A stretch of DNA of 49,412 nucleotides from an uncultured Prevotella sp. (lineage in GTDB: Bacteria > Bacteroidota > Bacteroidia > Bacteroidales > Bacteroidaceae), in assembly GCA_937906495.1 (NCBI GenBank), contig CALCVT010000038.1, positions 1 to 49,412 of the forward strand. Reading direction: 5' to 3'. Made by a program: the position numbers and the translations under genes. Under the pieces are notes generated by a model. That model was given only the letters and a program-made list of their open reading frames with translations, ran no database searches and had not been told where the DNA came from. Shown piece by piece: positions 1-9,147 of the stretch; the first letter of the stretch is position 1; each line of letters starts with the position of its first letter.

Positions 1-118
1 AAGATACAAAAATCTCCCATTTTATATTTTCTCAATAAGTTTAGATGACTTCTATCTATAAAAACAAGTATTTTGTATTTTTATCCGTACATTTGTCGCG
101 TTAAACACAAATAATCTC

Positions 119-1033
119 ATGCGTAAGACTATACTGTTATATATCCTATGTTTGCTGTTGCCATTTGGCGCTGCAGCACAATCTGTTGTTTATCAGCGAT
201 ATATCTCAAAATATTCGGATATGGCTATCGATCAAATGCGTCGTTATGGTATACCTGCCAGCATTACATTGGCACAAGGTTTACTTGAAAGCGGAGCAGG
301 TACCAGTCGTTTGGCAACTAAGGGAAATAACCATTTTGGAATTAAGTGTGGAGGAACCTGGAAGGGTCCTTACATGTTGGTAGACGATGATGCTCCCAAG
401 GAAAAGTTCCGTGTTTATAAGAATGCAAAAGAGAGCTACGAAGACCATTCGAAATTCTTGAAGAATGGAAAGCGTTATGCTTTTCTTTTTGAACTCGATG
501 AAAAAGATTACAAAGGATGGGCACGCGGTCTTAAAAGAGCAGGATATGCAACAAATCCGGCTTATGCCCGTTTACTGATAGATTTGATAGAGCGTTATGA
601 CTTGCATGATTACGATCGGAAACGTCATCACAAAAAGCATAGTAGTGATGAAAACCGCAAGGAAAAGAAACATGAAAAAGACGAAACCTTTGACCATGTA
701 GTATATCGTTGTAATGGGCAATATTATGTAATAGCTCGCATAGGTGATACTTACGCCTCGCTTGCTAGGTCAATGAAGTCAAGTGAGAAGCATTTGCGAG
801 AGTATAATGATGTAGATGCTAACCGCAGATTGCGTTCGGGCGATATTGTATATTTGGGTAAAAAGCGCAAAAAGGCAGATAAGAGTTTGAACAAATACCA
901 TTATTTGCAACCTGGCGAAAGCCTGTACTCTATCAGTCAGCGTTTTGGGATTCGTTTGTCGTCACTTTGTAAGATGAATCCTATAACGAAGGACCATATT
1001 TTTAGAGTAGGCGACCATATTCGCATTCGCTAA
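119..1033 (+). CDS. Exported glucosaminidase (GH73-like) with two LysM domains
   Basis: This 304-residue protein is a probable peptidoglycan hydrolase that cleaves beta-1,4 bonds next to N-acetylglucosamine. Residues 1-21 form a signal peptide (LPFGAAAQ). Residues about 25-165 match the FlgJ/Acm2-type glucosaminidase fold, with the catalytic Glu in LLESGAGTS (E57) and a downstream NNHFGIKC motif. A highly basic Lys/His/Glu linker (about 165-195) separates it from two LysM-like modules (about 197-250 and 258-303; GESLYSISQRFGI, VGDHIRIR) that should hold it to the cell wall. It stands alone, with a TACATTTG -7-like box at 88-95 and a terminator hairpin just after the stop. The family call is firm; the exact bond cleaved is inferred from the family. 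Confidence 0.9.
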   Translation: MRKTILLYILCLLLPFGAAAQSVVYQRYISKYSDMAIDQMRRYGIPASITLAQGLLESGAGTSRLATKGNNHFGIKCGGTWKGPYMLVDDDAPKEKFRVYKNAKESYEDHSKFLKNGKRYAFLFELDEKDYKGWARGLKRAGYATNPAYARLLIDLIERYDLHDYDRKRHHKKHSSDENRKEKKHEKDETFDHVVYRCNGQYYVIARIGDTYASLARSMKSSEKHLREYNDVDANRRLRSGDIVYLGKKRKKADKSLNKYHYLQPGESLYSISQRFGIRLSSLCKMNPITKDHIFRVGDHIRIR

Positions 1034-1061
1034 TCGAAGTTATTTTTCGAATGAATAAAAA

Positions 1062-1108
1062 CCTTCCGGAATTAGCCAGTTGGCAATACCGGAAGGCTTT
1101 ATTGTTTT
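1062..1108 (+). terminator. Intrinsic terminator after the glucosaminidase gene
   Basis: The arms CCTTCCGG (1062-1069) and CCGGAAGG (1089-1096) enclose an inner ATT-GCC/GGC-AAT stem with tetraloop AGTT. CTTTATTGTTTT follows on the plus strand. It lies 29 bases after the stop codon. Confidence 0.8.
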
Positions 1109-1367
1109 AAACAATGCATATCAAGTTGCTGGAGTCATCTATCATCATGCTGACCAATGAGGGCACGCTAATCATGTCGTATCACTAAGATTGAACACAT
1201 TCACGAAAAAAGAATTCGACAAATGGTTAAACGAGCCATTTACACCTCCGTAAGAGCTGGCAGGAGAGGAATACATGGGCCCAAAAAAGTTTTGAAGGGG
1301 TTGTTATCTATAAAAACCTCCTATTCACCGTACCAATGAATCGTTTAATACAACATTGGGTTTATAG
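1109..1367. other. Intergenic stretch, possible decayed gene
   Basis: No intact gene is visible. On the plus strand, short open pieces in different frames look protein-like, for example MLTNEGTLIMSYH near 1149-1187 and EFDKWLNEPFTPP near 1211-1251, but each ends at a stop. They could be the remains of a small frameshifted gene, or chance. I could not assign a family. Confidence 0.25.
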
Positions 1368-1880
1368 TTAAATTCGGGAGATAATATCCTTCAGTTCCTT
1401 ACGTTTTTTGGGCTGTACCTCCATATCTGGTGTGGCATGTCCAATGGGAATCAGTACAACAGGCTCTTCGTTTGTAGGGAGATTGAGTAACTCGCAGCAC
1501 TTAACCGTATCGAAGTTGCAAACCCAACACGTACCAAGTCCCAGTTCAGCGGCAGCCAGGCAAATGTGTTCGGCTGCAATGGCCACATCGATGTCACCAT
1601 GGCGTTTATTATCGGTTTTTCGTACCCATTCTTCGTTGTGACAAATAGTGCAGATAATATAGCATGGTGCATTGGTAAACCACTCGCGGGCATAACATTG
1701 GTGTAATTTTTGTTTTGCATCGTCTGTCGTAGCAATATAGAAATGCCAAGGTTGAAAATTAACAGCCGATGGAGCTAATCGGGCACATTCCATGATGTAT
1801 TCAAGTTCTTGTTCGCTCACAGGCTCATTTGTATAACTGCGCAGCGAGTAGCGCATAGAGGTCAGTTCTTTAAATGTCAT
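1368..1880 (-). CDS. Nitroreductase-family FMN-dependent oxidoreductase
   Basis: This 170-residue protein is a compact nitroreductase-fold flavoenzyme that would use NAD(P)H to reduce nitro groups, quinones or similar acceptors. The N-terminal RYSLRSYTNEPVSEQELEYI and the ARLAPSAVNFQPWHFYIA segment are the family's FMN phosphate and ring-binding signatures. AAAELGLGTCWVCNFD and the C-terminal GHATPD..KKRK are also typical. The length fits the short subfamily (about 165-190 residues). It has no operon partner and is divergent from the methyltransferase gene across a 322-base gap. The natural substrate cannot be told from sequence. Confidence 0.9.
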   Translation of the reverse strand: MTFKELTSMRYSLRSYTNEPVSEQELEYIMECARLAPSAVNFQPWHFYIATTDDAKQKLHQCYAREWFTNAPCYIICTICHNEEWVRKTDNKRHGDIDVAIAAEHICLAAAELGLGTCWVCNFDTVKCCELLNLPTNEEPVVLIPIGHATPDMEVQPKKRKELKDIISRI

Positions 1881-2202
1881 TCTTAATAAAGAATAGGTTT
1901 GTGGATAATTGTATAGCGAAGATATAAAAAATAAGGCTTTTGTGCAAGTTTGTCTAGTATACTTGTAGCCTATATTCTTTTTTGTTGCTTGTAAGGCGTT
2001 AGGATGGGCTATCCGTTTATGTTTTTCTTAGAAAGTCTTTTGCGGCTTTTCTTGCAGGATGTTTTTAGAGATGGAATGAAACTCAGAATAGCCGAATTCC
2101 GAAAGATGCTATCTGTCTTGCCATTTCGCTCACGTTTCATTATCTTTGTTCCGTGAAAGTTGAATTAGTAACTACGACTTACTTTATTAATAATAGCATT
2201 AT
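1881..2202. other. Divergent intergenic region (nitroreductase / methyltransferase)
   Basis: These 322 bases hold the upstream regions of both divergent genes. A clear plus-strand promoter sits at 2117-2148. No minus-strand consensus and no small gene stands out. Confidence 0.5.
2117..2148 (+). promoter_or_regulatory. Bacteroidetes-type promoter for the TrmH-family gene
   Basis: The -33 element is CTTG (2117-2120), followed by a 20-base spacer and the -7 element TATCTTTG (2141-2148). This fits the TTTG-N19/20-TAnnTTTG consensus of the Bacteroidetes primary sigma factor. The start codon is about 50 bases downstream. Confidence 0.7.
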
Positions 2203-3009
2203 ATGCCAATCATAGAGATAAATGCGCTGGATTATCCTGGCGTTGAAGTGTTCAGCACGCTTACCGAGGCTCAACTGCGTAATCGTTTAGAAACGCAGAA
2301 GGGGGTATTTATAGCTGAAAGTCCTAAAGTAATACATGTTGCGCTCAATGCAGGTTACGAACCATTGGCTCTTCTTTGCGAGCGTCGTCATTTGACAGGC
2401 GATGCTGCCGACATTGTTGCTCGATGCGGTGATATACCTGTTTATACAGGAAGTCGCGAATTGCTTGCGCAACTTACTGGTTATACCTTGACCCGTGGTG
2501 TCCTCTGCGCCATGCGTCGTCCGGTTCAGCTTTCTGTAGGTGAGGTTTGTAAGGATGCTAAACGTGTGGTGGTGATTGACGGAGTAGTCGATACCACTAA
2601 TATTGGTGCTATTTTCCGTTCGGCAGCAGCCTTGGGTATAGATGCTGTATTGCTTACTCCAACCTCTTGCGATCCGCTGAATCGTCGTGCAGTACGTGTA
2701 TCCATGGGCTCTGTATTTTTACAACCTTGGACTTGGCTTGATGCTCCCATCAACAGTTTGCATGAGTGGGGCTTTCGTACTGCTGCAATGGCTCTGACCG
2801 ACCGTTCGGTGCGTATTGATGATGCTTGCTTAGCTGCAGAACCAAAATTAGCAATAGTGATGGGAACTGAAGGCGATGGTTTAGCATCCGAAGTTATAGC
2901 TTCAACCGACTACGTAGTACGTATACCGATGGCCCATGGAGTCGATTCATTGAATGTTGCAGCAGCCGCTGCTGTAGCTTTTTGGCAGCTGCGTGCCCCT
3001 GGTTCATGA
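2203..3009 (+). CDS. SpoU/TrmH-family RNA 2'-O-ribose methyltransferase
   Basis: This 268-residue enzyme transfers a methyl group from S-adenosylmethionine to the 2'-OH of an rRNA or tRNA ribose. An N-terminal substrate-binding domain (about 20-105) precedes a SPOUT knot domain. Its three motifs are visible: motif 1 NIGAIFRSA (133-141), motif 2 MGTEGDG (220-226) and motif 3 IPMAHGVDSLNVAAA (241-255). The ATG at 2203 follows a consensus promoter by about 50 bases. It is monocistronic. Family members methylate different sites (RlmB, TrmH, TsnR-like), and sequence alone does not say which. Confidence 0.9.
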   Translation: MPIIEINALDYPGVEVFSTLTEAQLRNRLETQKGVFIAESPKVIHVALNAGYEPLALLCERRHLTGDAADIVARCGDIPVYTGSRELLAQLTGYTLTRGVLCAMRRPVQLSVGEVCKDAKRVVVIDGVVDTTNIGAIFRSAAALGIDAVLLTPTSCDPLNRRAVRVSMGSVFLQPWTWLDAPINSLHEWGFRTAAMALTDRSVRIDDACLAAEPKLAIVMGTEGDGLASEVIASTDYVVRIPMAHGVDSLNVAAAAAVAFWQLRAPGS

Positions 3010-3328
3010 GATGATAACTTAAGGCTATATCAGGGCTTAAATATTCTGAAATACGCAAGAAAAGAGCAAAGTTTTGAGCAGGTGACGCAAGATTGGCAGT
3101 AAAAAGTAGTTATCTTTGCAGAAAGCGCAACCTCATACAGCGCTTCTGCAGCCTCTTTCGGCTATAAGTATTTGCTTTAGTGAGTACTCTCTTAACTAAC
3201 CGAAAAGGCAAAATATAACAGGTTGTTCATCAGTGGTGGACCCCGTCTAGATGCAAGAGGTTGAAGGTCGACAGTTACCGTTACCGTGCAAAAACCTGTT
3301 CATTACAAACCATAAACAGAGGAACATT
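3010..3328. other. Intergenic region with a long candidate leader
   Basis: These 319 bases precede the exported low-complexity protein. A -7-like TATCTTTG lies at 3112-3119, so the mRNA would carry a leader of about 200 bases. Small hairpins near its start are AAGCGC/GCGCTT (3123-3128/3140-3145) and AGCC/GGCT (3150-3153/3160-3163). No known riboswitch is recognised and no convincing short gene is present. Confidence 0.4.
3112..3119 (+). promoter_or_regulatory. Candidate -7 promoter element
   Basis: The sequence TATCTTTG is an exact -7 match for the Bacteroidetes primary sigma factor. The -33 element is poor: the nearest TTG (3094-3096) is only 15 bases upstream. It would start transcription near 3126, about 200 bases before the start codon. 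Confidence 0.5.
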
Positions 3329-4405
3329 ATGAAAAAGTCGCTATTACTTATGGTCATGTGCTTGAGTTTCGGCTCTTTGGCTACATATGCGCAAGATGAC
3401 GATGTGTATTTCGTTCCATCGTCGAAAGCTGAAGAAGACGTGAAGGATAGCTATACCTCTTCATCGTCTTATGAGCCGATTGCTGACGACGAAGCTTTTT
3501 CTCAAAGCCACTGGGCTGAGGGACGTGGAAATGGCAAGTGGGATGTTGATGCCTACAACCGCCGTGGAAAGAACTACAAGTATCGTGACGAAGTTGTTGA
3601 TAAGAACGTTCAAAGTTCAACTGAACGCGCTAGTTATGATGAAGGGTACGAAGATGGCTATACCGATGGTTATTTTACATCGCGTTTAGTACGTTTCTGC
3701 TCCCCTCGTGTAGGTATTTATGTTAGCAGTCCGTTCTATATGGATTACTACGACTTGTGTTATTACGACCCCTGGTACTATGGCTATGGTTCGCCCTGGT
3801 CATGGAGTTGGAGTGGTTGGTTCGGTTGGGGCAGTTGGTATGGTTGGCGTCCCTATTACAGCTATTGGGGCTGGGGTGGCTGGTACGACCCCTGGTGGGG
3901 TGGTTGTTACCCTCATCATCACCATTGGTATCCCACACACTGGTATCCTTCTAATGCCCGTCGTGGTCGTTTGGGTGGATATATAGCCTATGGCGGTCGT
4001 CGCGGCAGTGGTGTGTCAACATCAACAGGAGGGCGTGGCAATTATTCGGGCCGGCCTTCGGGTTCCTTAGGTATAGGTGGTCGCAATCATCGGGGAAATG
4101 CTAATTTCTCGGGTCGCCCGTCTCGTAATTTCGGAACAAGTGGCCGTCCATCGCGCTATAACGGTAGCAATGGTTTTGATGTAAATCGTCCAAATCGTGG
4201 CAACAGTAATACCGCGCGCCCGTCGCGATCGTTCAACAATCGCAATAACTCCGACTATAATCGTCCGTCGCAAAATCGTTCAAACTTCAACCGTCCATCG
4301 CGCAGCAGTAGTTTTGACCGTGGCAGTTTTGGTGGAGGCGGTCGTAGCGGCTTTGGCGGAGGCTTTGGTGGTGGTCGTAGTGGAGGTGGACGTGGTCGCC
4401 GATAG
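3329..4405 (+). CDS. Exported Trp/Tyr/Gly-rich and RPSR-repeat protein, function unknown
   Basis: This 358-residue protein begins at the ATG at 3329, which gives a proper signal peptide (MKKSLLLMVMCLSFGSLATYAQ); the frame is open upstream but the extra residues are not signal-like. An acidic part (about 22-90) contains a short duplicated EDGYTDGY-type motif. A middle segment (about 115-210) is packed with Trp, Tyr and Gly and includes a His cluster (CYPHHHHW). The last 130 residues are basic and disordered, with repeats of the form GRPSR/NRPSR, and end in a Gly/Arg tail (GGGRSGGGRGRR). I do not recognise a domain. The gene precedes the OmpP1-type porin by 123 bases, so an envelope role is likely. 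RG-rich tails can bind nucleic acid or polyanions, but that is speculation here. Confidence 0.75.
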   Translation: MKKSLLLMVMCLSFGSLATYAQDDDVYFVPSSKAEEDVKDSYTSSSSYEPIADDEAFSQSHWAEGRGNGKWDVDAYNRRGKNYKYRDEVVDKNVQSSTERASYDEGYEDGYTDGYFTSRLVRFCSPRVGIYVSSPFYMDYYDLCYYDPWYYGYGSPWSWSWSGWFGWGSWYGWRPYYSYWGWGGWYDPWWGGCYPHHHHWYPTHWYPSNARRGRLGGYIAYGGRRGSGVSTSTGGRGNYSGRPSGSLGIGGRNHRGNANFSGRPSRNFGTSGRPSRYNGSNGFDVNRPNRGNSNTARPSRSFNNRNNSDYNRPSQNRSNFNRPSRSSSFDRGSFGGGGRSGFGGGFGGGRSGGGRGRR

Positions 4406-4528
4406 GCCCACTCACAGCCAGCGTAAGTAAATGTATTTGGTGTGGCTTTCATAGCTTGCAGGGGTAAACCACTCAGGCAGCAATGCAATGCCGTATCGAT
4501 AAACTAATTTTACGAAAAAACAAAGATT

Positions 4529-6133
4529 ATGAAGCGCAGATATCTAACCGCACTTACCGCTATGGCTCTTTGCGGCAGTTTGAGTGCACAAGACATTTAT
4601 AAGGTTGAAACCCTTTCGGGCAGCGATTTGAACGGAACGGCCCGTTTTGTAGGTATGGGCGGAGCTATGAGCGCACTTGGTGCCGACTTGTCAACAATGG
4701 GTGTAAACCCAGCAGCCATTGGTTTATATCGTCGCAGCGATGTAGCTTTTACAGGTTCGGCAACCATACAGCCCAATGGCGTTGAAATGGCCGATATAAA
4801 CAAGGCACGTGGCTCGTTCGATCAGGCAGGCTTTGTTTATGCCTGTAAAATGGGGCGCAAAGGGTTGCGTTATTTGAATTTGGGTTTCAACTACCAAAAA
4901 CGTCGTAACTTCAAGAATTTCATCGGCTTGCAAAATATAGCCACGCGCGATGGCATGTCGCAGTCGTGGCAAATGATGGATTTGGCCTATTATGGCGACA
5001 AGTGGCTTGATCTCTCTAACGGAAGTTCCGATTGTGACTATACCACCCCCTTGACCATAGTGGGTTATGATGCGCAACTCATAAGTCCTGAATACGATGA
5101 ACAGGGAAAATTGAGTGGCTATACGCCCAGTTTTGCTAATCGTTACAATTATCACCGGGCTCAATGGGGCGGTATTCAGGAGTACGATTTCAACCTTTCG
5201 TTCAATTGGAACGATCAAGTTTACGCCGGTGTTACTTTTGGCGTGTATAACGTCGATATGAATACCCGAACAGAGTATAGCGAGGAATTGATGGACAATA
5301 CTGGTGCCAAAGCATTCTACGATATGTACCATGCCGAAGCCTTAAGTGGAACCGGCTTCGATGCTAAACTGGGCATCATTCTTCGTCCTATCGAGACATC
5401 TCCATTTCGCATTGGCTTCTCGTTCAGTACACCCATCTTCTACGATTTGACGCAAAGTTCTTACCTGCACATGGACTCTCCCTATGCATATACCGATAAG
5501 GATGGAAATCATTATGACCGCACCCAGGCAGATGTCGAGATTGGCGATTTTGACTATCGTATACGTACCCCTTGGCGCGTAAATCTCAGCATGGGTACAA
5601 CTGTGGGTAACTACCTGGCTGTAGGGGCAGAGTATGAGGTAAGCAAGTACACCGGAGCGCAAGTGCGCTACCCCGATTACAGTTACGATGATTTTTATGG
5701 TCCTATCAGTTCATCGACTAAGGACGAAGCCTTGGGACAGGAAATCGATGCTCATCTCAAAGCTGTTCATACTTTCCGTATCGGTGGTGAAGTTCGTGTA
5801 TCGCAGGGCGTTTTTGCTCGTTTAGGCTACAACTATGTTTCAGCACCTATGAAGGACGAAGCCTTCCTCAATCTTTTTACAGATAGTCCATCGTATGCAT
5901 ACAGCACGAATACTGACTATGTAAACCTGGGGGCTATCAATCGGGTAACAGCCGGCTTAGGCGTTCGAGGCAGACACTTTTATGCCGATATGGCCTATCA
6001 GTATCAGCAGCAGGAGGGTACAGCCTATGCTTTCCATCTGCCCACCGCCGATGGTGTAGCCAATCGTTTGACCGGACAAAAAGTAGACCTAAACCGCCAC
6101 AACGTAATGTTTACGGTGGGTTATAAGTTCTAA
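4529..6133 (+). CDS. OmpP1/FadL/TodX-family outer membrane protein
   Basis: This 534-residue protein is a probable outer membrane beta-barrel for uptake of hydrophobic or other small ligands; relatives are often labelled 'hemin receptor' in Bacteroides without direct proof. A signal peptide (residues 1-20, LCGSLSAQ) is followed by the family's N-terminal hatch motif, GTARFVGMGGAMSALGADLSTMGVNPAAIGLYR (about 36-68), and then alternating aromatic beta-strands. It ends in the strand RHNVMFTVGYKF with a C-terminal Phe, as expected for BAM-dependent insertion. It is followed at 130 bases by a META-domain lipoprotein. The barrel assignment is firm; the ligand is unknown. Confidence 0.88.
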   Translation: MKRRYLTALTAMALCGSLSAQDIYKVETLSGSDLNGTARFVGMGGAMSALGADLSTMGVNPAAIGLYRRSDVAFTGSATIQPNGVEMADINKARGSFDQAGFVYACKMGRKGLRYLNLGFNYQKRRNFKNFIGLQNIATRDGMSQSWQMMDLAYYGDKWLDLSNGSSDCDYTTPLTIVGYDAQLISPEYDEQGKLSGYTPSFANRYNYHRAQWGGIQEYDFNLSFNWNDQVYAGVTFGVYNVDMNTRTEYSEELMDNTGAKAFYDMYHAEALSGTGFDAKLGIILRPIETSPFRIGFSFSTPIFYDLTQSSYLHMDSPYAYTDKDGNHYDRTQADVEIGDFDYRIRTPWRVNLSMGTTVGNYLAVGAEYEVSKYTGAQVRYPDYSYDDFYGPISSSTKDEALGQEIDAHLKAVHTFRIGGEVRVSQGVFARLGYNYVSAPMKDEAFLNLFTDSPSYAYSTNTDYVNLGAINRVTAGLGVRGRHFYADMAYQYQQQEGTAYAFHLPTADGVANRLTGQKVDLNRHNVMFTVGYKF

Positions 6134-6155
6134 AGTATTGCTTCGGAGTTCAAAG

Positions 6156-6191
6156 GGTGTTCGGCATGGATTTTTAGTCGTGCCGTACACC
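6156..6191. terminator. Hairpin between the porin and META-domain genes
   Basis: GGTGTTCGGCA (6156-6166) pairs with TGCCGTACACC (6181-6191) around an internal mismatch. No clear U-run follows, so it may act as a partial terminator or an mRNA 3' stabiliser. Confidence 0.5.
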
Positions 6192-6262
6192 GCTTGTTCA
6201 AAGCATCTATCATTTACACACTATTATAGTTATAGTAATTATTCATTTAAACCTACAAACAC

Positions 6263-6676
6263 GTGAAAAAGTATTTGTATCTTATCCCGGCAGCCATGCT
6301 GCTCTTTGCCTCTTGTGCAACTAAGTCGGCTTATGTATTATCAGGCGACTGGAGTGTTGTAAAACTCAATGACCAAACCATTACTCCCGCCGAGAATACT
6401 CCTTTTATCGGTTTTGACCTTAACGAAGGTCATGTTTATGGTTTTACCGGCTGTAACCGCATGACCGGCGAACTCAATGCCCGTAAGTTTATGAAGGGTG
6501 AGGCTAACTTTGGCCACATGGCAACCACTCGCATGCTTTGTCAGGATGATAAGTACGAGCAGCCCTTACTCGAAGCACTCGGAAAGGTTACTACCTCTGA
6601 GGTTTCAGACAAGGAAATCACGCTCAAAGATAAGGACGGCAATGTTTTGCTCGTTCTTCAAAAAAAGAGTAACTAA
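6263..6676 (+). CDS. META/HslJ-domain lipoprotein
   Basis: This 137-residue protein is a small surface or periplasmic lipoprotein. The N-terminus is a lipoprotein signal with the lipobox LLFASC and the lipidated Cys at residue 18. The rest is one META domain. It starts at LSGDWSVVKLND, carries the conserved FTGCNRMTGEL centre (about 60-70) and the MATTRMLC segment (about 88-95), and ends in a strand of the type LKDKDGNVLLVLQK. HslJ relatives in enterobacteria affect heat and novobiocin resistance, but the biochemical role of the domain is not established. It follows the porin gene and precedes ettA across a hairpin-rich gap. Confidence 0.88.
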   Translation: MKKYLYLIPAAMLLFASCATKSAYVLSGDWSVVKLNDQTITPAENTPFIGFDLNEGHVYGFTGCNRMTGELNARKFMKGEANFGHMATTRMLCQDDKYEQPLLEALGKVTTSEVSDKEITLKDKDGNVLLVLQKKSN

Positions 6677-6684
6677 TTAACGGA

Positions 6685-6747
6685 AAGGCGGTAATGCCGC
6701 CTTCTGCAGGCACCCCGGCTGACCTTTTCGGACAGTCGGGGATGCCT
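6685..6747 (+). terminator. Two tandem stem-loops after the META-domain gene
   Basis: The first is AAGGCGG (6685-6691) with CCGCCTT (6697-6703). The second is a longer GC-rich stem from 6708 to 6747 (AGGCA/TGCCT, then CCCCGGCTG/CAGTCGGGG) with loop TTTTC. Neither is followed by a T-run. Together they probably end or stabilise the upstream transcript. Confidence 0.6.
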
Positions 6748-6851
6748 CGCTAAATAGGCAGTACTCCGTTTGTAATGTGTACATGTTTCGGAGCACACCC
6801 GGCCTTCAGACCTTAACCCCTATATTATAAACCTAACCCCGACAATTAAAC

Positions 6852-8546
6852 ATGGCCACAGTCGACGACAAAAAAATTATTTTTTCGATGGTCGGACTCT
6901 CCAAGACCATCAAGCAGAACAACAAGCAAGTACTCAAGGACATCTACCTCAGTTTCTTTTACGGAGCCAAAATAGGTATTATCGGTCTTAACGGTGCAGG
7001 TAAATCAACCCTCATGAAGATTATAGCCGGTCTCGACAACGACTATCAGGGCGAGGTTGTTTTCTCACCGGGCTATACCGTAGGCTATCTGCCACAGGAC
7101 CCCCATCTTGATGATCAGAAGACAGTAAAGGAAATAGTGCAGGAAGGTGTTCAGCACATTGTAGACGCACTGGCCGAGTACGAAGAAATTAACCAAAAGT
7201 TTGGCCTTCCAGAGTATTATGAGGACGAGGACAAAATGAATCAGCTCTTTGCACGTCAGGGAGAATTGCAAGACATTTTGGATGCTACAGATGCCTGGAA
7301 CCTTGATAGCCGCCTTGAACGTGCTATGGATGCCCTACGTTGTCCACCGGCCGATTGGAAGGCAGAGCATCTGTCGGGAGGTGAACGTCGCCGCGTAGCT
7401 CTCTGCCGTTTGTTGCTGCAAAAACCGGATGTGCTCTTGCTCGATGAGCCAACCAACCACCTCGATGCCGAAAGTATCGACTGGCTTGAGCAGCACCTCA
7501 ACCAATACGAAGGTACGGTTATTGCCGTTACACACGACCGTTACTTCCTCGATGATGTGGCAGGTTGGATTCTGGAACTCGACCGTGGCGAGGGTATTCC
7601 CTGGAAGGGAAATTACTCCTCGTGGCTTGACCAAAAAACCAAGCGCATGGAGCAGGAAGAGAAGGTGGCCAGCAAACGCCGTAAAACCCTGCAGCGCGAA
7701 CTTGAGTGGGTGCGCATGGCTCCCAAGGCCCGTCAGGCAAAGGGCAAGGCTCGTCTTAACTCGTACGATAAGTTGCTCAACGAAGACCAAAAGGAGAAAG
7801 AGCAGCATCTCGAAATTTTTATCCCTAACGGACCGCGCCTCGGTAATAAGGTTATCGAAGCTCACCATGTATCAAAGTCGTTTGGCGACAAGGTTCTCTA
7901 TACCAATCTCGATTTCTGTTTGCCACCCGCAGGTATTATTGGTGTAATTGGTCCCAATGGCGTGGGTAAAACAACGCTCTTCCGTTTGATTATGGGACTT
8001 GACCAACCCGATAGTGGTACTTTCGAAACCGGCGAAACCGTAAAGTTGGCGTACGTTGACCAGCAGCATAAAGACATTGACCCCGAAAAGAGTGTGTACG
8101 AAGTTATCTCGGGTGGGGCAGAACTTATGCGCATGGGCGGACGCGATATTAATGCCCGTGCTTATTTGAGCCGTTTTAACTTCTCAGGTGCTGACCAGGA
8201 AAAAAAGTGCGGTGTGCTTTCAGGTGGTGAGCGTAATCGCCTGCAGTTGGCATTGGCACTCAAGCAAGAGGGCAATGTGCTCCTGTTGGACGAGCCGACC
8301 AATGATATTGACGTGAACACCCTGCGTGCTCTCGAAGAGGGCCTTGAGGCATTTGCCGGATGTGCCGTTGTTATCAGCCACGACCGCTGGTTCCTTGACC
8401 GTATCTGTACGCACATTCTTGCCTTCGAAGGCAATGGAAATGTATTCTTCTTTGAAGGATCGTATACTGAGTACGAAGCCAACAAAGCGAAGCGTTTGGG
8501 TATCGAAGAGCCTAAGCGTATACGCTATCGCAAACTCGATGAATAA
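6852..8546 (+). CDS. ettA: Energy-dependent translational throttle protein EttA (ABC-F)
   Basis: This 564-residue protein is a soluble twin-ATPase that binds the ribosomal E site and gates the first elongation step according to ATP/ADP ratio in the E. coli homologue. Domain 1 shows Walker A GLNGAGKST (45-53), signature LSGGERRRVALCRLL and Walker B LLLDEPTNHLDAES. Domain 2 shows GPNGVGKTT, LSGGERNRLQLALAL and LLLDEPTNDID. The inter-domain linker has the basic KRMEQEEKVASKRRK helix and the PKARQAKGKARL stretch typical of EttA. The length is close to the E. coli protein (555). It is flanked by terminators, so it is probably transcribed alone. No sign of an antibiotic-resistance subtype is seen. 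Confidence 0.93.
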   Translation: MATVDDKKIIFSMVGLSKTIKQNNKQVLKDIYLSFFYGAKIGIIGLNGAGKSTLMKIIAGLDNDYQGEVVFSPGYTVGYLPQDPHLDDQKTVKEIVQEGVQHIVDALAEYEEINQKFGLPEYYEDEDKMNQLFARQGELQDILDATDAWNLDSRLERAMDALRCPPADWKAEHLSGGERRRVALCRLLLQKPDVLLLDEPTNHLDAESIDWLEQHLNQYEGTVIAVTHDRYFLDDVAGWILELDRGEGIPWKGNYSSWLDQKTKRMEQEEKVASKRRKTLQRELEWVRMAPKARQAKGKARLNSYDKLLNEDQKEKEQHLEIFIPNGPRLGNKVIEAHHVSKSFGDKVLYTNLDFCLPPAGIIGVIGPNGVGKTTLFRLIMGLDQPDSGTFETGETVKLAYVDQQHKDIDPEKSVYEVISGGAELMRMGGRDINARAYLSRFNFSGADQEKKCGVLSGGERNRLQLALALKQEGNVLLLDEPTNDIDVNTLRALEEGLEAFAGCAVVISHDRWFLDRICTHILAFEGNGNVFFFEGSYTEYEANKAKRLGIEEPKRIRYRKLDE

Positions 8547-8615
8547 TATTTCTCCCCTTTTCCAAGGCTATAATCCGTATTCATGGCCTTGAAATAAATC
8601 CTTTGATTTCTGTTT

Positions 8616-8654
8616 AAGTCCATCCGTACCTCTTGGTTCCGGATGGACTTTTGT
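8616..8654 (+). terminator. Intrinsic terminator of ettA
   Basis: A perfect 11-bp stem, AAGTCCATCCG (8616-8626) with CGGATGGACTT (8640-8650), is followed by TTTTG on the plus strand. It lies 70 bases after the ettA stop. Confidence 0.85.
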
Positions 8655-9147
8655 ATTCGTGTAAACAGAGATTCCTAAAGGAGCAGACAGAAAATCCAAT
8701 TCCGTATTTAAAATTGTCAACACCCCAAATGTTTATTTTGCGTTTGTTTTTATCATTTTAGCTCTTACATTCATAAGAGTAATATAGTTTTTTCGCCCCC
8801 TTGCGCTGACTTTGCCATTGTTTACGTTTGTAATTACCACAATAGGTTAGCGTTTGTATAATTGATGCAGCAAACTTCCAATCTTGTTGTGCGTATAATA
8901 TTTCGCACCCAGCAGAGCTAATTATACGTTATGAGGTGTCTTACACAGATGCCTGTGTTTTTATTAAAGCCCGTAGGTCAGAATTCGTTTTTGCTCTCCT
9001 TACGAATTTAAATAAAGTTGCTGGCTTTCTGAGCCCAGTACGCTAGATATTTAAGAATCCGTTTCCAACAGAAAGAGCCCCAGGGGATGTATGCCGGTAT
9101 GTGTCAATTAAAACAGTTCGCATGCGTCAGTAAGTTTATAGAAGTTG

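Noticed and set aside
3720..3986. Overlapping open frames on both strands within the Trp/Gly-rich protein
   Set aside because: They are frame-shadows of a low-complexity gene with skewed composition; none has a start signal or a domain.
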